Shown: positions 56,295 through 64,000, counted from the stretch's first letter. The stretch: 64,000 nt of DNA from Sphaerisporangium rubeum (GCF_014207705.1 NZ_JACHIU010000001.1:1426001-1490000); one strand, 5' to 3'. Translations and numbers: made by a program. The notes: generated by a model from the sequence alone, not told the origin.

Positions 56295-57428
56295 ATGTCG
56301 CGGCGGAAGGTCGGCATCGCGGGGGCGATCGTCGGTACCGCGTCGGCGGGGCTGGCGGCGGGTGCCCTGGCGAAGCGGTACGCCGTGGGACGCATCCGGC
56401 TGCGGCCCGATCTGGAGTCCAGCGAGCCCTTCGGCGAGCTGCGGGGCCGTCAGGTGACCGTCAAGACGTCCGACGGCGTTGAGTTGCACGCCGAGGTGGA
56501 TGGGCCCGAGGACGCGCCGCTGACCATCGTGTTCTGCCACGGGTACACGCTGAACCTCGACTCCTGGCACTACCAGCGCCGCGACCTGCGCGACACCTAC
56601 CGCATGGTGTTCTGGGACCAGCGCTGCCACGGCAGGTCCACCCGCACCCCCGCGGAGGACTGCACGATCGACCGGCTGGGGTTCGACCTGGCCGAGATCC
56701 TGAAGACCCTGGTGCCGGGGCCGTGCGTGCTCGTGGGGCACTCCATGGGGGGCATGACGGTCATGGCGCTCGCCGACAGCCACCCCGAGCTGTTCGGGGA
56801 GAAGATCCGCGGCGTGGCGCTGATCGCCACGTCCGCGGGGCGGCTCGCCGAGATCACCCTCGGGTTGCCCGCGCTGATCTCCAAAGCCGTCCACTGGGCC
56901 ACGCCGCCGGCGATGTCGGTGCTCGGCCGCCGCGCCGCGCTGATCGACCGCGGCAGGCAGGCCGGCACCGACCTGTCGTTCCTCGCGCTGCGCTACCTCG
57001 GGTTCGGCGACCCGTCCACCATCAGCCCGACCGTGGTCGACTTCGCCGAGTCGATGATCCGCTCCACACCGACCGACGTCATCGCCGACTTCTACCCGGC
57101 TCTGATGTCCCACGACAAGCTCTCGGCGCTCGACGTGCTCAACAAGGTCCCCACCTCGGTCGTCGTCGGCGAGAAGGACTGGCTGACCCCGGTCGAGCAC
57201 AGCCGGGCCATCGCCACCGGCCTGCCGAGCGCGCGGCTGACCGTGATCCCCGGCGCGTCCCACCTGGTACTGCTGGAGAAGCCCGCCGAGGTCGGCGAGG
57301 CCGTCACCGAGCTCCTGGCGGCCGTCGCGGCGGCCGACGCCGAGCCGGCCGCCGTACTGGAAGCGCCGGGTCCGGACACCGCCGGCACGCAGGCTCAGGA
57401 CGACTCGAAGGCAGGAGATGTGCTGTGA
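56295..57428 (+). CDS. Alpha/beta hydrolase
   Basis: Encodes 377 aa from ATG 56295 after AGAGGAGG. A hydrophobic, basic-flanked segment at 3-28 is probably a membrane anchor. The catalytic triad is likely Ser150 (GHSMGG), Asp295 (GEKDWLTP) and His323 (GASHL). The oxyanion region is FCHGYTLNLDSW. The substrate cannot be predicted. It lies between alr and tsaE in many actinobacteria, overlapping tsaE by 4 nt here. The C-terminal 40 residues are Ala/Pro-rich and probably disordered. Confidence 0.9.
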   Translation: MSRRKVGIAGAIVGTASAGLAAGALAKRYAVGRIRLRPDLESSEPFGELRGRQVTVKTSDGVELHAEVDGPEDAPLTIVFCHGYTLNLDSWHYQRRDLRDTYRMVFWDQRCHGRSTRTPAEDCTIDRLGFDLAEILKTLVPGPCVLVGHSMGGMTVMALADSHPELFGEKIRGVALIATSAGRLAEITLGLPALISKAVHWATPPAMSVLGRRAALIDRGRQAGTDLSFLALRYLGFGDPSTISPTVVDFAESMIRSTPTDVIADFYPALMSHDKLSALDVLNKVPTSVVVGEKDWLTPVEHSRAIATGLPSARLTVIPGASHLVLLEKPAEVGEAVTELLAAVAAADAEPAAVLEAPGPDTAGTQAQDDSKAGDVL

Positions 57429-57895
57429 GGCGCGCGGACACGGCCGAGGCGACGCGGGTGCTCGGCGAGGAACTGGCACGGGAGCTGCGGCCCGGCGACC
57501 TCGTGGTGCTGTCGGGGCCGCTCGGCGCCGGCAAGACGACCCTCGTGCAGGGCATCGCCGAAGGGCTCAAGGTCCGCGGTCCCATCACGTCGCCGACATT
57601 CGTGATCGCGCGGGTCCACCCGTCGCTCGCCGGCGGCCCCGCGCTCGTGCACGCCGACGCGTACCGCCTCGGCGGCGCCTTGGAGGTCGACGACCTCGAC
57701 CTCGACGCCTCCTTGGCGGACTCCGTGACCGTCGTGGAGTGGGGAGAGGGCCTGGTCGAAGGCCTCGCCGACGACCGGCTCGAAGTGTCGGTGCAGCGCG
57801 GCGACACCGGGGACGAGCGCGTGATCCGCGTGCGCGGCGTCGGCCCGAGGTGGGCCCGCGTCCCCGAGTGGTTCGAACCGGCGGCCGTGAGCTGA
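57425..57895 (+). CDS. tsaE: tRNA threonylcarbamoyladenosine biosynthesis ATPase TsaE
   Basis: Encodes 156 aa from GTG 57425, overlapping the hydrolase stop (GTGA). The P-loop is GPLGAGKT (31-38); TSPTFVIARVH, LVHADAYRL and VVEWGEGL are the family patterns. TsaE cycles ATP with the TsaB-TsaD complex that makes t6A at A37 of ANN-decoding tRNAs. tsaB and tsaD lie 1.5 and 3 kb downstream. Confidence 0.95.
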   Translation: MRRADTAEATRVLGEELARELRPGDLVVLSGPLGAGKTTLVQGIAEGLKVRGPITSPTFVIARVHPSLAGGPALVHADAYRLGGALEVDDLDLDASLADSVTVVEWGEGLVEGLADDRLEVSVQRGDTGDERVIRVRGVGPRWARVPEWFEPAAVS

Positions 57896-58004
57896 TCTAG
57901 ACCGGTAGTCTGGCGTGCCTTGACGCGGCCCTTCCCCGATTAGGAAGATCGTTCCAAGGGTTGGCCGGATAATTCTGGGTATTCAGGTGGCGTAACGCCT
58001 AGGC

Positions 58005-58682
58005 GTGGTCATAAGCGGGTTCAGGTCGGACGCGAAGTGGAGTGCGCCGGTGCACAGGGTCGGGCGGATCACGGTTGCAGGAGCATGCTTAGTCACGGCC
58101 ATGGGATGCACGGCCTCGGCCCAGGCCGGTGATCCCACGGCGACCCCGGCCCCCACGATGAGCCGTCAGGACATCCGCGTGCAGCTCATCCCCGACCGGG
58201 TGCAGGGCGGCGCCACCCGATCCATCCGGGTCCGCGCCTTCTGTCCGCTCCCGCAAGGCGGCACCGACTACCGTGCCACCGCCAGATCCGACGCCTTCAC
58301 CGGTGTCGTCACCCTCACCCAGCCGCCTCCCGTCACCCCGGCGGCCGGCGCCACCCCCGAGGAGACCACCGCGCCGTCCCCCGAGGTCCGCGGCTTCGCC
58401 CTGGTCGACGAGGACGCCGCACCCGGCACCTTCCGCGTCGAGGTCAAATGCGAAGGCACCAACGACACCGGCGCCGCCACCCTGACCGTGACCGCGCGTC
58501 CCAGCCCCAAGCCCACCCGCACCCGCGCCGTCCCCACCCGGGCCCCGAGGGCCGGCGGCGGCGGCACCGCGGCAGGCGCCGCCGAGGACCAGCCCTCCGG
58601 CATCCCCGTGGGCCTGACCGCCGCCGTACTCGCCGGAGCCCTGGCCGGTGGCATAGCCCTCGCCCGCCGCAGGTCCCGATAG
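58005..58682 (+). CDS. Exported protein with C-terminal membrane anchor, next to a sortase
   Basis: Encodes 225 aa from GTG 58005. A hydrophobic segment with a Cys (VAGACLVTAMGCTASAQA, about 24-42) is a signal peptide; the lipobox is imperfect (AMGC). A beta-rich domain (about 50-155) is followed by a Pro/Arg/Thr linker, then a membrane helix (GLTAAVLAGALAGGIALA) and a basic tail RRRSR. This tail looks like a wall-sorting signal, but I see no LPXTG-like motif. The class F sortase gene starts 17 bp after it. Function unknown. Confidence 0.72.
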   Translation: MVISGFRSDAKWSAPVHRVGRITVAGACLVTAMGCTASAQAGDPTATPAPTMSRQDIRVQLIPDRVQGGATRSIRVRAFCPLPQGGTDYRATARSDAFTGVVTLTQPPPVTPAAGATPEETTAPSPEVRGFALVDEDAAPGTFRVEVKCEGTNDTGAATLTVTARPSPKPTRTRAVPTRAPRAGGGGTAAGAAEDQPSGIPVGLTAAVLAGALAGGIALARRRSR

Positions 58683-58698
58683 CGCCTTTCCGCAGAAC

Positions 58699-59244
58699 AT
58701 GGCCGACTCCAAGTGGCTCAAGATCGTCGTAGCCGGTTTCGTCACAGGAACCGTCCTGTTCGCCCTCACCGGCCGTTCCGGCACCCCGGAAGAGCCCAAG
58801 AAGACCACCGCCACCCCGCGACGCCTGGAGATCCCTTCCCTGAACCTCAAGGCCCCCCTGATGAAACTGGGCATGGCGCGCGACGGCGAGGTCGAGCTGC
58901 CGCCGTACGAGAAACCCGCCACGGCAGGCTGGTTCGACCAGAGCGAGGTCCCCGGCGACCCCGGCCCGTCCGTCATCATCGGCCACGTGGACACCAAGAC
59001 GGCCCCCGCCGTCTTCTACCGCCTGCGTCAGGTCAGGAAAGGCGCGAGCATCAAGGTCGTCCGCAGCGACGGAAAGACCGCCAACTACAAGGTCGACTCC
59101 GTCGAACAGATCCCCAAGGACCACTTCCCCACCGAACGCGTCTACATCGAGGACGGCCTACGCCTCGTGACCTGCGGCGGCGCCTTCGACCGCTCCACCC
59201 ACGAATACCTGGACAACATCATCGTCTACGCCTCCCTGGCCTGA
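58699..59244 (+). CDS. Class F sortase
   Basis: Encodes 181 aa from ATG 58699. Membrane anchor at about 8-24, then the sortase barrel. His96 (IIGHVD) and Cys159 (LVTCGG) are the catalytic pair; Arg165 (AFDRS) is the likely third residue. The pattern RLEIPSLNLKAPLM at the start of the domain is typical. Class F sortases are actinobacterial, and their substrates are mostly unknown. The upstream exported protein is the obvious partner by context. Confidence 0.92.
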   Translation: MADSKWLKIVVAGFVTGTVLFALTGRSGTPEEPKKTTATPRRLEIPSLNLKAPLMKLGMARDGEVELPPYEKPATAGWFDQSEVPGDPGPSVIIGHVDTKTAPAVFYRLRQVRKGASIKVVRSDGKTANYKVDSVEQIPKDHFPTERVYIEDGLRLVTCGGAFDRSTHEYLDNIIVYASLA

Positions 59245-59386
59245 CCCCGGCATTCCCTTCGAGTCGTCCGCACTTCCCCGGGTTCGGTCCCGGCACCTTT
59301 CCCGCGTCGTCCGACCCCTCCCTCGGCTGGCCGTGGCCCTCCTTCCGCCTTGGACCGCACAGGTCGGTCCTGTCGGCCGGAGCGGA

Positions 59387-59392
59387 TAGGCT
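59387..59392 (+). promoter_or_regulatory. -10 element of tsaB (leaderless)
   Basis: TAGGCT at 59387-59392, then 8 nt, then GTG 59401. No ribosome-binding site precedes that GTG. The -35 is weak. Confidence 0.45.
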
Positions 59393-59400
59393 TCGTGTTC

Positions 59401-60060
59401 GTGCTGGTCTTGGGTTTTGATACGGCTACTCCGGCTGTGACCGTGGCGGTGCACGACGGGGAGCGGGTGCTCGCGGAGTCGACGGTGGTCGACGCGCGGC
59501 GGCACGGGGAGTTGCTCGCGCCGGCGATCCGCGCGGTCCTGTCCGAGGCGCGGGTGTCGCTTCAGGACGTCACGGCGGTCGTGGCGGGCACGGGCCCCGG
59601 TCCCTACACGGGCCTGCGGGTGGGGCTGATGACGGCTCAGGCGCTGGCCGGCACCTTGGGTGTGCCGGCCTACGGGGTGTGCAGCCTCGACGCGGTGGCC
59701 TACGGAAGCGGCCTGGACGAGCCGTTCCTCGTACTGACCGACGCGCGCAGGAAAGAAGTCTTCTGGGCCCGGTACGCCGACCGCCGTACAAGGGTCGACG
59801 GCCCCGCCGTCGACCACCCGGACGCCGTGCCGGGAGAGCTGCCGGTCGCCGGAGCCGGGGGCCACATGTACGCCGCCGTGCTCGGCGAGAGCCGCCTCCT
59901 GCCGGTCCCCGAGTACCCCTCCGGCGGAGCCCTCGCGGCCCTGGCCGCCGAGAGGCTCGCCGCGGAGGACCCCGGCGACGTGCTCACACAGGCACGGCCG
60001 ATCTACCTTCGCCGGCCCGACGCACGCGTGCCCGGCCCACCCAAGAAGGTGACGGCGTGA
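59401..60060 (+). CDS. tsaB: tRNA threonylcarbamoyladenosine biosynthesis protein TsaB
   Basis: Encodes 219 aa from GTG 59401, chosen so that VLVLGFDTATPAVTVAV begins the protein and because of the -10 hexamer upstream; a longer frame from 59350 is not homologous. VVAGTGPGPYTGLRVGLMTAQALA is the family pattern. TsaB is the inactive ASKHA-fold partner that activates TsaD. Its stop overlaps rimI (GTGA). Confidence 0.94.
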   Translation: MLVLGFDTATPAVTVAVHDGERVLAESTVVDARRHGELLAPAIRAVLSEARVSLQDVTAVVAGTGPGPYTGLRVGLMTAQALAGTLGVPAYGVCSLDAVAYGSGLDEPFLVLTDARRKEVFWARYADRRTRVDGPAVDHPDAVPGELPVAGAGGHMYAAVLGESRLLPVPEYPSGGALAALAAERLAAEDPGDVLTQARPIYLRRPDARVPGPPKKVTA

Positions 60061-60545
60061 ATCTCGTGGTCTCGTTGCGGCAGATGGAGGAGAACGACCT
60101 CGCCGCCGTGCTCGCGATCGAGCGGGCCACGTTCCCCTTCGACGCCTGGAGCGAAGGCATGCTGCGCGGCGAGCTGCACGACCAGCCGCGCACCCGCCAC
60201 TACATCGTCGCCGTCGAGGACGGCGAGATCGTCGGCTACGCGGGCCTGGCGGCGGCCGGCGACCAGGCCGACGTGCAGACCATCGCCGTCACCTCCGGCC
60301 GCCAGCGCGCCGGCATCGGAAGCGCGATGCTGCGCGAACTGCTCACCGAGGCCGAGCGGCGCGCGGTCACCGCCGTCTTCCTCGAGGTCCGCGCCGACAA
60401 CCCGGCCGCGCAGGCCATGTACGAGCGCTTCGGCTTCGAGCGCATCGGCCTGCGCAGTCGCTACTACGACGACGGCACCGACGCGATCATGATGGTGCTC
60501 ACGCTGCCCGGTGACGCGGCCGGCGAGCCCGGCCCGGCCCGATGA
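60057..60545 (+). CDS. rimI: Ribosomal-protein-alanine N-acetyltransferase RimI-like
   Basis: Encodes 162 aa from GTG 60057. GNAT fold with VQTIAVTSGRQRAGIGSAMLRELL (acetyl-CoA loop) and VFLEVRADNPAAQAMYERFGFERIGLRSRYY. RimI acetylates the N-terminus of S18 in E. coli; other substrates are possible. The tsaB-rimI-tsaD order is widely conserved, but here an extra repeat ORF starts on its stop codon (ATGA). Confidence 0.93.
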   Translation: MNLVVSLRQMEENDLAAVLAIERATFPFDAWSEGMLRGELHDQPRTRHYIVAVEDGEIVGYAGLAAAGDQADVQTIAVTSGRQRAGIGSAMLRELLTEAERRAVTAVFLEVRADNPAAQAMYERFGFERIGLRSRYYDDGTDAIMMVLTLPGDAAGEPGPAR

Positions 60546-60994
60546 CCGGACGGGAAGGGATCATGCGGGGCAGGCTGGGTGCGGTGGACGAGCCGCTTGT
60601 CCCGCGCCGGGACGGTCATATGAGGCCGGCTCGGGCTGGAAGGATCATGCGGGAGCGGCCGGATGTGGTGGACGAGCCGCTTGTCCCGCGCCGGGACGGT
60701 CATATGAGGCCGGCCTGGACTGGAAGGATCATGCGGGAGCGGCCGGATGTGGTGGACGAGCCGCTTGTCCCGCGCCGGGACGGTCATATGAGGCCGGCCT
60801 GGACTGGAAGGATCATGCGGGAGCGGCCGGATGTGGTGGACGAGCCGCTTGTCCCGCGCCGGGACGGTCATATGAGGCCGGCCTGGACTGGAAGGATCAT
60901 GCGGGAGCGGCCGGGTGCATTGGACGATTCCCTGGTCCCGCGCCGGGGCGGTCATGTGTCGAGGGCTTGGACGAGGTGGGGAAGCTGTGACTGA
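60542..60994 (+). CDS. Tandem-repeat ORF between rimI and tsaD
   Basis: Encodes 150 aa from ATG 60542, overlapping the rimI stop (ATGA), and ends 8 nt inside tsaD. It consists of five 28-residue units such as [21 protein letters not shown]; the three central units are identical at DNA level. It is basic with no signal peptide, membrane helix or known motif. GC at third positions of the repeat is about 79 percent, lower than in neighbours. Because 84 bp is a multiple of three, all frames stay open, including one on the minus strand, so coding status rests on the double overlap. No family recognised. Confidence 0.45.
   Translation: MTGREGIMRGRLGAVDEPLVPRRDGHMRPARAGRIMRERPDVVDEPLVPRRDGHMRPAWTGRIMRERPDVVDEPLVPRRDGHMRPAWTGRIMRERPDVVDEPLVPRRDGHMRPAWTGRIMRERPGALDDSLVPRRGGHVSRAWTRWGSCD
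60560..60979 (+). repeat. Five 84-bp direct tandem repeats
   Basis: Units start at 60560, 60644, 60728, 60812 and 60896, each opening with ATCATGCGGG. Units 2-4 are identical; units 1 and 5 differ mainly toward the outside of the array. There are no unique spacers, so it is not a CRISPR array. Confidence 0.97.
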
Positions 60995-62018
60995 TCAACC
61001 GCTGGTGCTCGGCATCGAGACCTCGTGCGACGAGACGGGGATCGGCCTGGTGCGCGGCCACACACTGCTCGCGGACACGGTGGCGTCCAGCGTCGAGGAA
61101 CACGCCAGATTCGGCGGAGTCGTGCCGGAGGTCGCGTCCCGGGCCCACCTGGAGGCCATGGCCCCGACAGTGGAACGCGCGCTGGAGAAGGCCGGTGTGC
61201 GTTTCTCCGACATCGACGCGGTAGCGGTCACCGCCGGCCCGGGCCTCGCCGGAGCGCTGCTCGTAGGCGTGGCCGCCGCCAAGGCGTACGCACTGGGTCT
61301 AGGCGTCCCCCTGTACGGCGTCAACCACCTGGCCGCGCATGTGGCCGTCGACCAACTGGAACACGGCCCGTTGCCGAAGCCCTGCATCGCGATGCTGGTC
61401 TCCGGCGGCCACTCCTCACTGCTCCTGGTCCCCGACGTGGCCGGAGACCTGACCTCCCTCGGCTCGACCGTCGACGACGCCGCCGGCGAAGCCTTCGACA
61501 AAGTGGCCCGAGTGCTGGGCCTCCCCTTCCCCGGGGGCCCCCACATCGACCGCGCCGCAAGAAGCGGCTCAGGCACCGCAATAGCCTTCCCCAGAGGCAA
61601 GTACGACGACGGAACCCTGGACTTCTCCTTCTCCGGCCTCAAGACCGCCGTGGCCCGCTGGGTTGAAGCCAGGGAGCGCGAAGGCCACACCGTCTCCGTC
61701 CCCGACGTAGCCGCGTCCTTCCAAGAAGCCGTAGTGGACGTCCTGACCCGCAAAGCCCTCCAAGCGTGCCGCCACCACGGGGTGAAAGACCTCCTGATAG
61801 GCGGCGGAGTGGCCGCCAACTCCCGCCTGAGAGCCCTGGCCCAGGAACGCTGCGACACAGCCGGCGTCCGCCTCCGCGTCCCCCGCCCCGGCCTGTGCAC
61901 CGACAACGGCGCCATGGTCGCCGCCCTAGGCTCCGAACTGGTGACCACCGGCGCCCCCCCGTCATCTTTGACCATCCCCGCCGACTCCTCCCTCCCGGTC
62001 ACCACGACCCGCCTGTAG
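60987..62018 (+). CDS. tsaD: tRNA N6-adenosine threonylcarbamoyltransferase TsaD
   Basis: Encodes 343 aa from GTG 60987. The start [18 protein letters not shown] is canonical. Metal ligands His114 and His118 (VNHLAAH) and Asp306 (LCTDNGAM) are present, with [10 protein letters not shown] and [25 protein letters not shown]. It transfers the threonylcarbamoyl group to A37 of tRNA. Its beginning overlaps the repeat ORF. In Streptomyces groES-groEL usually follow not far away; here a convergent coiled-coil gene follows. Codons toward the 3' end become C-rich. Confidence 0.96.
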   Translation: MTDQPLVLGIETSCDETGIGLVRGHTLLADTVASSVEEHARFGGVVPEVASRAHLEAMAPTVERALEKAGVRFSDIDAVAVTAGPGLAGALLVGVAAAKAYALGLGVPLYGVNHLAAHVAVDQLEHGPLPKPCIAMLVSGGHSSLLLVPDVAGDLTSLGSTVDDAAGEAFDKVARVLGLPFPGGPHIDRAARSGSGTAIAFPRGKYDDGTLDFSFSGLKTAVARWVEAREREGHTVSVPDVAASFQEAVVDVLTRKALQACRHHGVKDLLIGGGVAANSRLRALAQERCDTAGVRLRVPRPGLCTDNGAMVAALGSELVTTGAPPSSLTIPADSSLPVTTTRL

Positions 62019-62505
62019 CCGACCACACCCGCCCCGTCGTTCCAGACCATGTCGGCTGGATTCATGCCATCCCTGTCGTATCGGCCGCCGAGCCGTGTTG
62101 GCGTGACCATGCCATCCCAGGCCGGGCTTATCCGGCCGTGTCGTCCAGGTCGTGAGGGCCTGGTGGCAGCCCGGCTCATGTCGTCCCGGTTCGTGAGGGT
62201 CTGGTGGTGAGACTCCGGTGGTGACGGTCGGCTGTGTTTTTTCTGGCGTGTCGGCTGGGGTCCTGCGGTGGCGCCGGCGCGGTGGGGTGTGGTGCGGTGA
62301 ATTCGGCGCCTGGTACGGCGGTTGGCCGATGTGTCGGGTCAGTCCTTGGGGCGTCGTCCCTGGGTCGTGTCGTCCCGGGTCGTGTTGGTCCGGGTCGTGT
62401 TGGTCCGGGACGTGTCTTCTTCGTCGCATCGGGCTGGGGTTTTTGCTGTGGCGCCGGCGCGGTGGGATCGGCGCCTGGTACGGCGGTTTGGTGGGTGAGG
62501 TCGGG
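62019..62505. repeat. Repeat-laden convergent gap after tsaD
   Basis: A 487-bp gap between tsaD and the convergent coiled-coil gene. Near-duplicate segments occur at about 62252-62351 and 62432-62518; both carry GGCGCCGGCGCGGTGGG, GGCGCCTGGTACGGCGGTT and GTCGGGTCAGTCCTTGGGG. The first also has GTGGTGCGGTGAATTCGG, as at 34791. Four 15-bp units (GGGTCGTGTTGGTCC) lie at about 62362-62420, and a two-fold repeat of TTCGTGAGGGTCTGGTGG type at about 62145-62210. No gene is called here. Confidence 0.7.
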
Positions 62506-64000
62506 TCAGTCCTTGGGGGGGCGGGGGGGACGTAGGAGGGCTTCTGCGAGGGCGAGCATGGTTTCTTCGAGGCCGCTTAGGTGGCGGGTCAGGTCGGTGT
62601 GGGTGGGGTGGAGGAGGTCTTGGATTGTTTTGGTCAGTTGGGGGTGGTCGGGGCGGGCTTGGATCAGGGGTTTCAGGGTGGGGATGGTTTCGGCTATGCG
62701 GTCGGCGATGGTGGTGAGGTGTTCGGCTTGGGTGGCGGTTTGTGCGTCGATCAGCTCGCCGACGCGTTTGTGTACCTCGCCTACTTCGAGGAGTGCGGGG
62801 AGTTGGCCTACGCGTTGGTTGACGGCTTCCAGGTGGTCGTCCAGGAGGTCCAGGCGTTCGTTGACGCCTTCGAAGTTGTCGCCGAAGGAGGTGAGGCGGG
62901 TTTCCTGGTCGGCGAGTCTTGCCGTTACGGCATCGGATCTTGCGCCGAGGTCCTGGAGGGTGGAGCGGGTGGTATCCGCCGATGTGGTGAGGGTCTGGAG
63001 GTCCGAGGCGGTGGACTCCACCGTGGTCGTCAGGGCCGCGAGGTCGGAGCGGGTGGACTCTGTGGTCGCGGCCAAGGTTGCGAGGTTGGAGTGGGTGGAC
63101 TCCACGGTCGTGGTGAGGGTGGCGAGGGCGGATTGTGTGGTCGTGGTGAGGGCTTCCAGAGTGGTGCGGTCGGCCTCTGTTGTGGTGGTGAGGTGGTGGA
63201 CGGTGGCCTGGGTGGTTTCGGCTGTCGCTTGGGCTTGTTCGGCGGCGGAGCGGGTGGCTTCCAGGCAGGAGGTGAGGGATTTCAGGTGGGTGTGGGTGGT
63301 GTCGGTGTGGGTGGTCAGGCGGGAGTCGAGGGCTTCTAAGCGGGTGGTGATGGTGGTGAGGGTGGTGTCTATGGCGGTCAGGCGGGTGGTGAGCTGGGAT
63401 TCGGTGCCGGTGAGGCGGGTGGTGACCCCCTCCAGGCCGGTGGCGAGTTTTTCCATGGTGGCCGTGAGACGGTCCATGGTGGCGGCGAGGGTGTCCTCCA
63501 TGCCTTCGCTGAGGTCGAGGACGCAGCCTTCGACGCGTTCGGTGCGCTGGGTGAGGTCGAGCAGGGCCTTGTCGACGCGGGTGAAGCGGCCTCCCGCGGC
63601 TTCGATGCCGGACTGGAACTGGGCCAGGCGGCGGGTGAACTCGGCCATGCGGTCCGCCATGCCGTGGGTGCCGTCCAGGACCGCCTGGATGCGCTTCAGG
63701 GCCTCCGCGACGCCTTCGCGCACGGTGCTCAGGTCGGTCCACAGCGCGGGGAGCTCGGAGACGGGTTTGACGCGGTCGCCTACGGACTCGACGCGGTCGC
63801 CGAGGCCGGCGAGGCGGCTGCCGACGCCGTCCACCCGGTCGCGGACGATCTCGACGTGCTGCGCGAGGCCCTCGGCCCACACGGGGGGACGGGTGGCGAG
63901 CTCGCCGAGACGTCCCCCCATGTCCTCCAGCGCGCCGCTGAGGCCACCGAGCTCGCGTTCCCGCACCTCTCGCAGGACCCACTCCATGCCTTCCAGCCGC
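62506..64000 (-). CDS. Long coiled-coil protein (5' end beyond the window)
   Basis: The frame is open on the minus strand from the window edge to the TGA at 62506-62508, giving at least 498 residues. A Met at 63987 is probably internal because the codons before it (RLEG) continue the heptad pattern and GGAAGG is only one base away. Almost the whole sequence is coiled-coil. A Thr/Ala-rich section has 14-residue repeats (LATLTTTVESTHSN, LATLAATTESTRSD, LAALTTTVESTASD). The C-terminal 60 residues look like a helical bundle ending in PPRPPKD. No membrane segment is visible in this part. Function unknown; it may be a structural rod. Confidence 0.75.
   Translation of the reverse strand, partial: RLEGMEWVLREVRERELGGLSGALEDMGGRLGELATRPPVWAEGLAQHVEIVRDRVDGVGSRLAGLGDRVESVGDRVKPVSELPALWTDLSTVREGVAEALKRIQAVLDGTHGMADRMAEFTRRLAQFQSGIEAAGGRFTRVDKALLDLTQRTERVEGCVLDLSEGMEDTLAATMDRLTATMEKLATGLEGVTTRLTGTESQLTTRLTAIDTTLTTITTRLEALDSRLTTHTDTTHTHLKSLTSCLEATRSAAEQAQATAETTQATVHHLTTTTEADRTTLEALTTTTQSALATLTTTVESTHSNLATLAATTESTRSDLAALTTTVESTASDLQTLTTSADTTRSTLQDLGARSDAVTARLADQETRLTSFGDNFEGVNERLDLLDDHLEAVNQRVGQLPALLEVGEVHKRVGELIDAQTATQAEHLTTIADRIAETIPTLKPLIQARPDHPQLTKTIQDLLHPTHTDLTRHLSGLEETMLALAEALLRPPRPPKD

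Noticed and set aside
57906-57911. TAGTCT hexamer after tsaE as a promoter
   Set aside because: No -35 at 16-19 nt upstream and the next gene is about 100 bp away without supporting features. The 109-bp gap to the exported-protein gene shows nothing else that I trust.
60464-60955. 163-codon minus-strand frame across the 84-bp repeats
   Set aside because: The repeat length is a multiple of three, so all frames are open. The + strand frame has the overlaps with rimI and tsaD and slightly better third-position GC.
60560-60979. CRISPR-like array
   Set aside because: The units are contiguous 84-bp direct repeats with no unique spacers, and no cas genes are present.
61962-62429. 155-codon minus-strand frame downstream of the coiled-coil gene
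   Set aside because: It consists of intergenic repeats (HDPDQHDPGRHDP) and a duplicated gene tail, has no ribosome-binding site and overlaps the tsaD end.

Overview
The window is high-GC actinobacterial DNA, most likely from an actinomycete of the Streptosporangiales type. Evidence for this is the GC-saturated third codon positions, frequent GTG and TTG starts, the actinobacterial rplJL-rpoBC-rpsLG-fusA-tuf-S10-spc-alpha gene string, Mce-associated-like proteins, a class F sortase and Pro-rich membrane proteins. The genus cannot be fixed from this window. Almost all conserved genes are on the + strand.

Layout. (1) 1-14.7 kb: end of rplJ, rplL, two overlapping Mce-associated-like membrane genes, rpoB, rpoC, then rpsL-rpsG-fusA-tuf. 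(2) 14.9-27.9 kb: the S10 and spc operons (rpsJ to rplO), then secY, adk and map. (3) 27.9-34.7 kb: a DUF1707 membrane protein, a secreted protein, then infA, rpmJ, rpsM, rpsK, rpsD, rpoA, rplQ and truA. (4) 34.9-42.3 kb, minus strand: two paralogous Pro-rich membrane proteins (1391 and 628 aa) sharing an extracellular domain, and a membrane-anchored CAP/SCP protein. (5) 42.6-45.0 kb: rplM-rpsI-glmM. (6) 45.1-53.2 kb, mostly minus strand and accessory in character: a MerR-effector-like protein without a DNA-binding domain, a small membrane protein, a secreted expansin-like protein with a CBM2, two ABC-2 exporter modules, a DUF389 protein and an inverted coaA. (7) 53.2-62.0 kb: acpS-nnrD-alr-hydrolase-tsaE, an exported protein with a class F sortase, then tsaB-rimI-[tandem-repeat ORF]-tsaD. 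(8) 62.5-64.0 kb, minus strand: the C-terminal part of a long coiled-coil protein cut by the window edge.

How it works together. The first half builds the transcription and translation machinery: RNA polymerase beta, beta-prime and alpha, ribosomal proteins, EF-G, EF-Tu and IF-1. SecY, Adk and Map serve the nascent chain and nucleotide pools. The 53-62 kb block joins cofactor and cell-wall precursor genes (coaA, acpS, nnrD, alr, glmM) with the t6A tRNA-modification set (tsaB, tsaD, tsaE) and rimI.

Most unusual signals: (a) three tiny ORFs (18, 12 and 16 codons) that fill spc-operon gaps exactly and end in TGATG on the next ribosomal start; (b) a 150-codon ORF of five 84-bp tandem repeats wedged, with overlaps on both sides, between rimI and tsaD; (c) the tandem Pro-rich paralogues with a shared two-cysteine extracellular domain; (d) a run of genes whose start codon lies 6-8 nt after a TANNNT hexamer, suggesting leaderless transcripts, including overlapping divergent -10 elements between coaA and acpS; (e) a dispersed repeat found only in the two large convergent gaps. 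No rRNA, tRNA, CRISPR array, insertion sequence or prophage was seen.
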